From positions 1 to 64,000 of the forward strand of contig JADNRY010000170.1 of assembly GCA_015501585.1 (NCBI GenBank): a stretch of 64,000 nt of DNA. The letters are read 5' to 3'. Shown here piece by piece: positions 62,074 through 64,000 of this stretch. The DNA is from Rhodocollybia butyracea (lineage: Eukaryota > Basidiomycota > Agaricomycetes > Agaricales > Omphalotaceae). The translations under genes were made by a program, and so were the position numbers. Every line of letters starts with the position of its first letter. The stretch's first letter is position 1. The notes under the pieces are model-generated. The model was not told the DNA's origin. It saw only the letters and a list, made by a program, of their open reading frames with translations, and searched no databases.

Positions 62074-63212
62074 GGCTTATTCTATTTGGAAACCCTGTTT
62101 CCAGCAGAAACCCGGGTTTCCCTCATATCGTTATTAAGGAACCCCACCGTAGCCCCGCCGAAAGTCCGGCGTAACCCGGGCGTAATAAGTAGAGATAATC
62201 TAAGCGCCTGTCAAAACTACAGAACATTTAATACAAAACATTCGGATCAACTGACTCTTCAGTTGACACGTCGGCTGCAGTCACCGACGACAGACGTTCC
62301 GCTGTCGTCCGACTACTCACCAATGGCTGCCTAGTGAACAACACTTGCTGGTCATTGTTATTAAGTATACATAATTGATAATTGCTTAAACAATATAAAG
62401 AAATGTTATTGTGTTACTCTGTGGATGCTGCAGAAGCTAGTAACACTACGGCGCATTCTATAAATGGTATGCGACAAAGTCAACGACATATACAACGACA
62501 AATATCAAGCAAAAATTAATAAACTTCGTACAAAAAGTATCGATTTATCCTGCAATAAAGTAGACGACCTTTACAACTACTATTTTAAATAATTGCATGT
62601 GACATTCACCTCCTATATCGGGTACAAAAGGCCTTGAAAACCAATTTCTTTGTCACGCGCGCCATTCATATTGTTTTTTCGCGCGAAAAACACAAGCGGG
62701 AGGCGGTGGCATTTTATTTTTCGCGCGAAAAAAGAATATGAGTGGCACACAACAAAGAGATTGATTTTCAATGCCTTTTGCGCCCGATATAGGAAGTGAA
62801 TGTCATACGCAATTGTTTAAAATAGTAGTTGTAAATGTCATCTACTTTATTGCAGGATAAATCAATGCTTTTTCATAGAAATTTTATTAACTTTTGCTTG
62901 ATATTTGTTGTGGTATATGTCGCTGACTTTGTCATGTGCCATTTATAGAACGCGCCGTAGTGTAAGTTATACATATGTATGTTGCATGCGCCAGTCTTGA
63001 TGGTAGTGTGCATTAGAAAAACGGAGCAGAACAACTTGCCGACAAGCTGTCAGTCTAACTCTTTGAGTTGCCGTTCATTCTTTACTTTGGCGCGCGCTTA
63101 GAATGGCCGGTTATCTCTCCAAGGCACCGGCCTGAGAAACCCTCTGTAAGTGCTTATTTTGACTGGGTTTCTTGAGAAACCCTGGAAACAGGGTTTCCAA
63201 ATAGAATAAGCC
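62074..63212. mobile_element. Mutator-like non-autonomous element with 9-bp target duplication
   Basis: GGCTTATTCTATTTGGAAAC at the left is exactly mirrored at the right; the perfect pairing runs about 31 bp (into CCTGTTTCCAG). TTCAAATGG is duplicated at 62065-62073 and 63213-63221. A 9-bp duplication is the mark of Mutator-like (MULE) transposition. The interior has no transposase and holds a nested 519-bp fold-back element. Confidence 0.85.
62444..62962. mobile_element. 519-bp fold-back element (TAA duplication) nested in the Mutator-like element
   Basis: CACTACGGCGCATTCTATAA ... and ...TTATAGAACGCGCCGTAGTG begin arms of about 240 bp each, roughly 80 percent alike by eye, around a core with two TTTTTCGCGCGAAAAA palindromes. 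TAA flanks both ends (62441-62443 and 62963-62965), as in PIF/Harbinger-type MITEs. No ORF. Confidence 0.85.
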
Positions 63213-63221
63213 TTCAAATGG

Positions 63222-64000
63222 CTCATCTGGCCTTATAGATTAGTACAGTCCGTAAATAGTGCTTGTAGCCTTTGCTTTGAAATGTCCTTGAGTACTTTCT
63301 GCTTTAATTCAAGTCAAGGCTTGCCACATGCGTGGAAAGGATACAAATTGTGCTTAACCTCAAATAGAAAAGGTAATGTGCTCTACAGCATCTAAAGATG
63401 GACACAAGGACTTTCACTGGCTTGGGAGACTATAAAGAAAAGTCTGCAGCCTGTGGGACATATAATTTGTACATATAATCTGTTCCATGATGAAAGGAGA
63501 AGGAGAAATGAGTAAGCTGCTCCTATAAGAAGTAACACTCAACATAGACCCTTTGTACAGCTAACTCTTAAACCATAGCCCTGGGCTACTGAAAGTGAGT
63601 AAGTTACCAAGATTAATGAAAGGAAATAGTAGTAATAACAGGACCCCTGATAAATGGTAGGCACTACAAATTCAGATCTGGGTTTTTGAGTCAATTTTGA
63701 CTTCATCTTAAGTTGAAGTTTGAGCAAAAATGGCTTCCTTTCATGCAGACTCAGAGCGATTTTTCTGGAAAAATTCTGGCAGATTTAAGCGAGATTTAAG
63801 CTAGATTTAACTATTTGGGGTAGCTGGTAGGGGCTCCAAGTAGCTAGGCAACCCGCCTGAGCCTCCACCTGCAGGTGAATTTTTTTTCAGGCAAAAATCC
63901 ACTTCCTCGGGCAACCACATATTTGGTCTTATTAGCCTACATTGTTACATTGACCTGACTAAAAAGAGCCACAATCCTGAGGTTATCATTTGGCTCCAGG
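63222..64000. other. No supported gene
   Basis: Only short ORFs. GCGAGATTTAAGCTAGATTTAA repeats a GATTTAAGC word near 63785. Nothing else was seen. Confidence 0.4.

Overview
The window looks like accessory, transposon-dominated DNA from a basidiomycete fungus, most likely an Agaricomycete. The evidence is introns of about 35-60 nt with GTRNGT...YAG borders, an Agaricomycete-type F-box/LRR gene, a pogo-like DDE endonuclease family, PIF/Harbinger with a Myb/SANT partner, and Copia and Gypsy elements of fungal type. The genus cannot be fixed. Intact host-type coding is sparse: one complete F-box gene (3829-5346, minus) and decayed or spliced remnants of multi-copy fungal families. No rRNA, tRNA or CRISPR was seen.

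Layout. 1-1.23 kb: nested fold-back elements enclosing a short TTAGGG-type tract. 1.8-5.4 kb: a Pumilio-repeat remnant and the F-box gene. 6.6-7.1 kb: an LTR-like repeat with a second, inverted copy at 51.7-52.2 kb. 7.2-9.4 kb: a broken pogo-type DDE transposase. 9.7-12.7 kb: spliced remnants of two multi-copy fungal families. 13.0-14.1 kb: an RT-associated RNase H scrap, a 170-bp direct duplication and half a MITE. 14.7-15.5 kb: a TATA-to-AATAAA unit carrying eight hairpins with the same 12-nt loop and changing, mostly paired stems. 15.8-24.6 kb: a PIF/Harbinger element (TTA duplication) split by two copies of a long-TIR element that made 6-bp duplications. 24.9-25.7 kb: a diverged 5' fragment of the Gypsy family seen complete further on. 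26.2-29.1 kb: a spliced multi-copy gene cut by GGATGCA-rich MITEs.

30.7-37.5 kb is a full-length Copia element with an intact 1631-codon Gag-Pol and nearly identical LTRs; it is the only element here that looks able to encode all its own proteins. It abuts a 1.8-kb minisatellite of an 18/36-bp unit that stays open in most reading frames. 40.1-41.0 kb is a spliced pseudogene. 41.6-51.0 kb is a minus-strand Gypsy element with a chromodomain-like C terminus, a long extra N-terminal Gag extension, no RT catalytic core, and about 2.5 kb of closely packed accessory ORFs between pol and the 3' LTR. 52.4-64 kb holds MITEs with clear target duplications (hAT-like 8 bp, Mutator-like 9 bp, a 519-bp TAA fold-back) between broken host-like gene fragments.

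The genes do not form a pathway. The unity of the window is nested transposition and decay. The most unusual items are the covarying hairpin array, the accessory-ORF Gypsy with a self-complementary sequence where the primer-binding site should be, the intron-like U5/PBS junction of the Copia element, and the unclassified long-TIR family with its peptide-coding termini.
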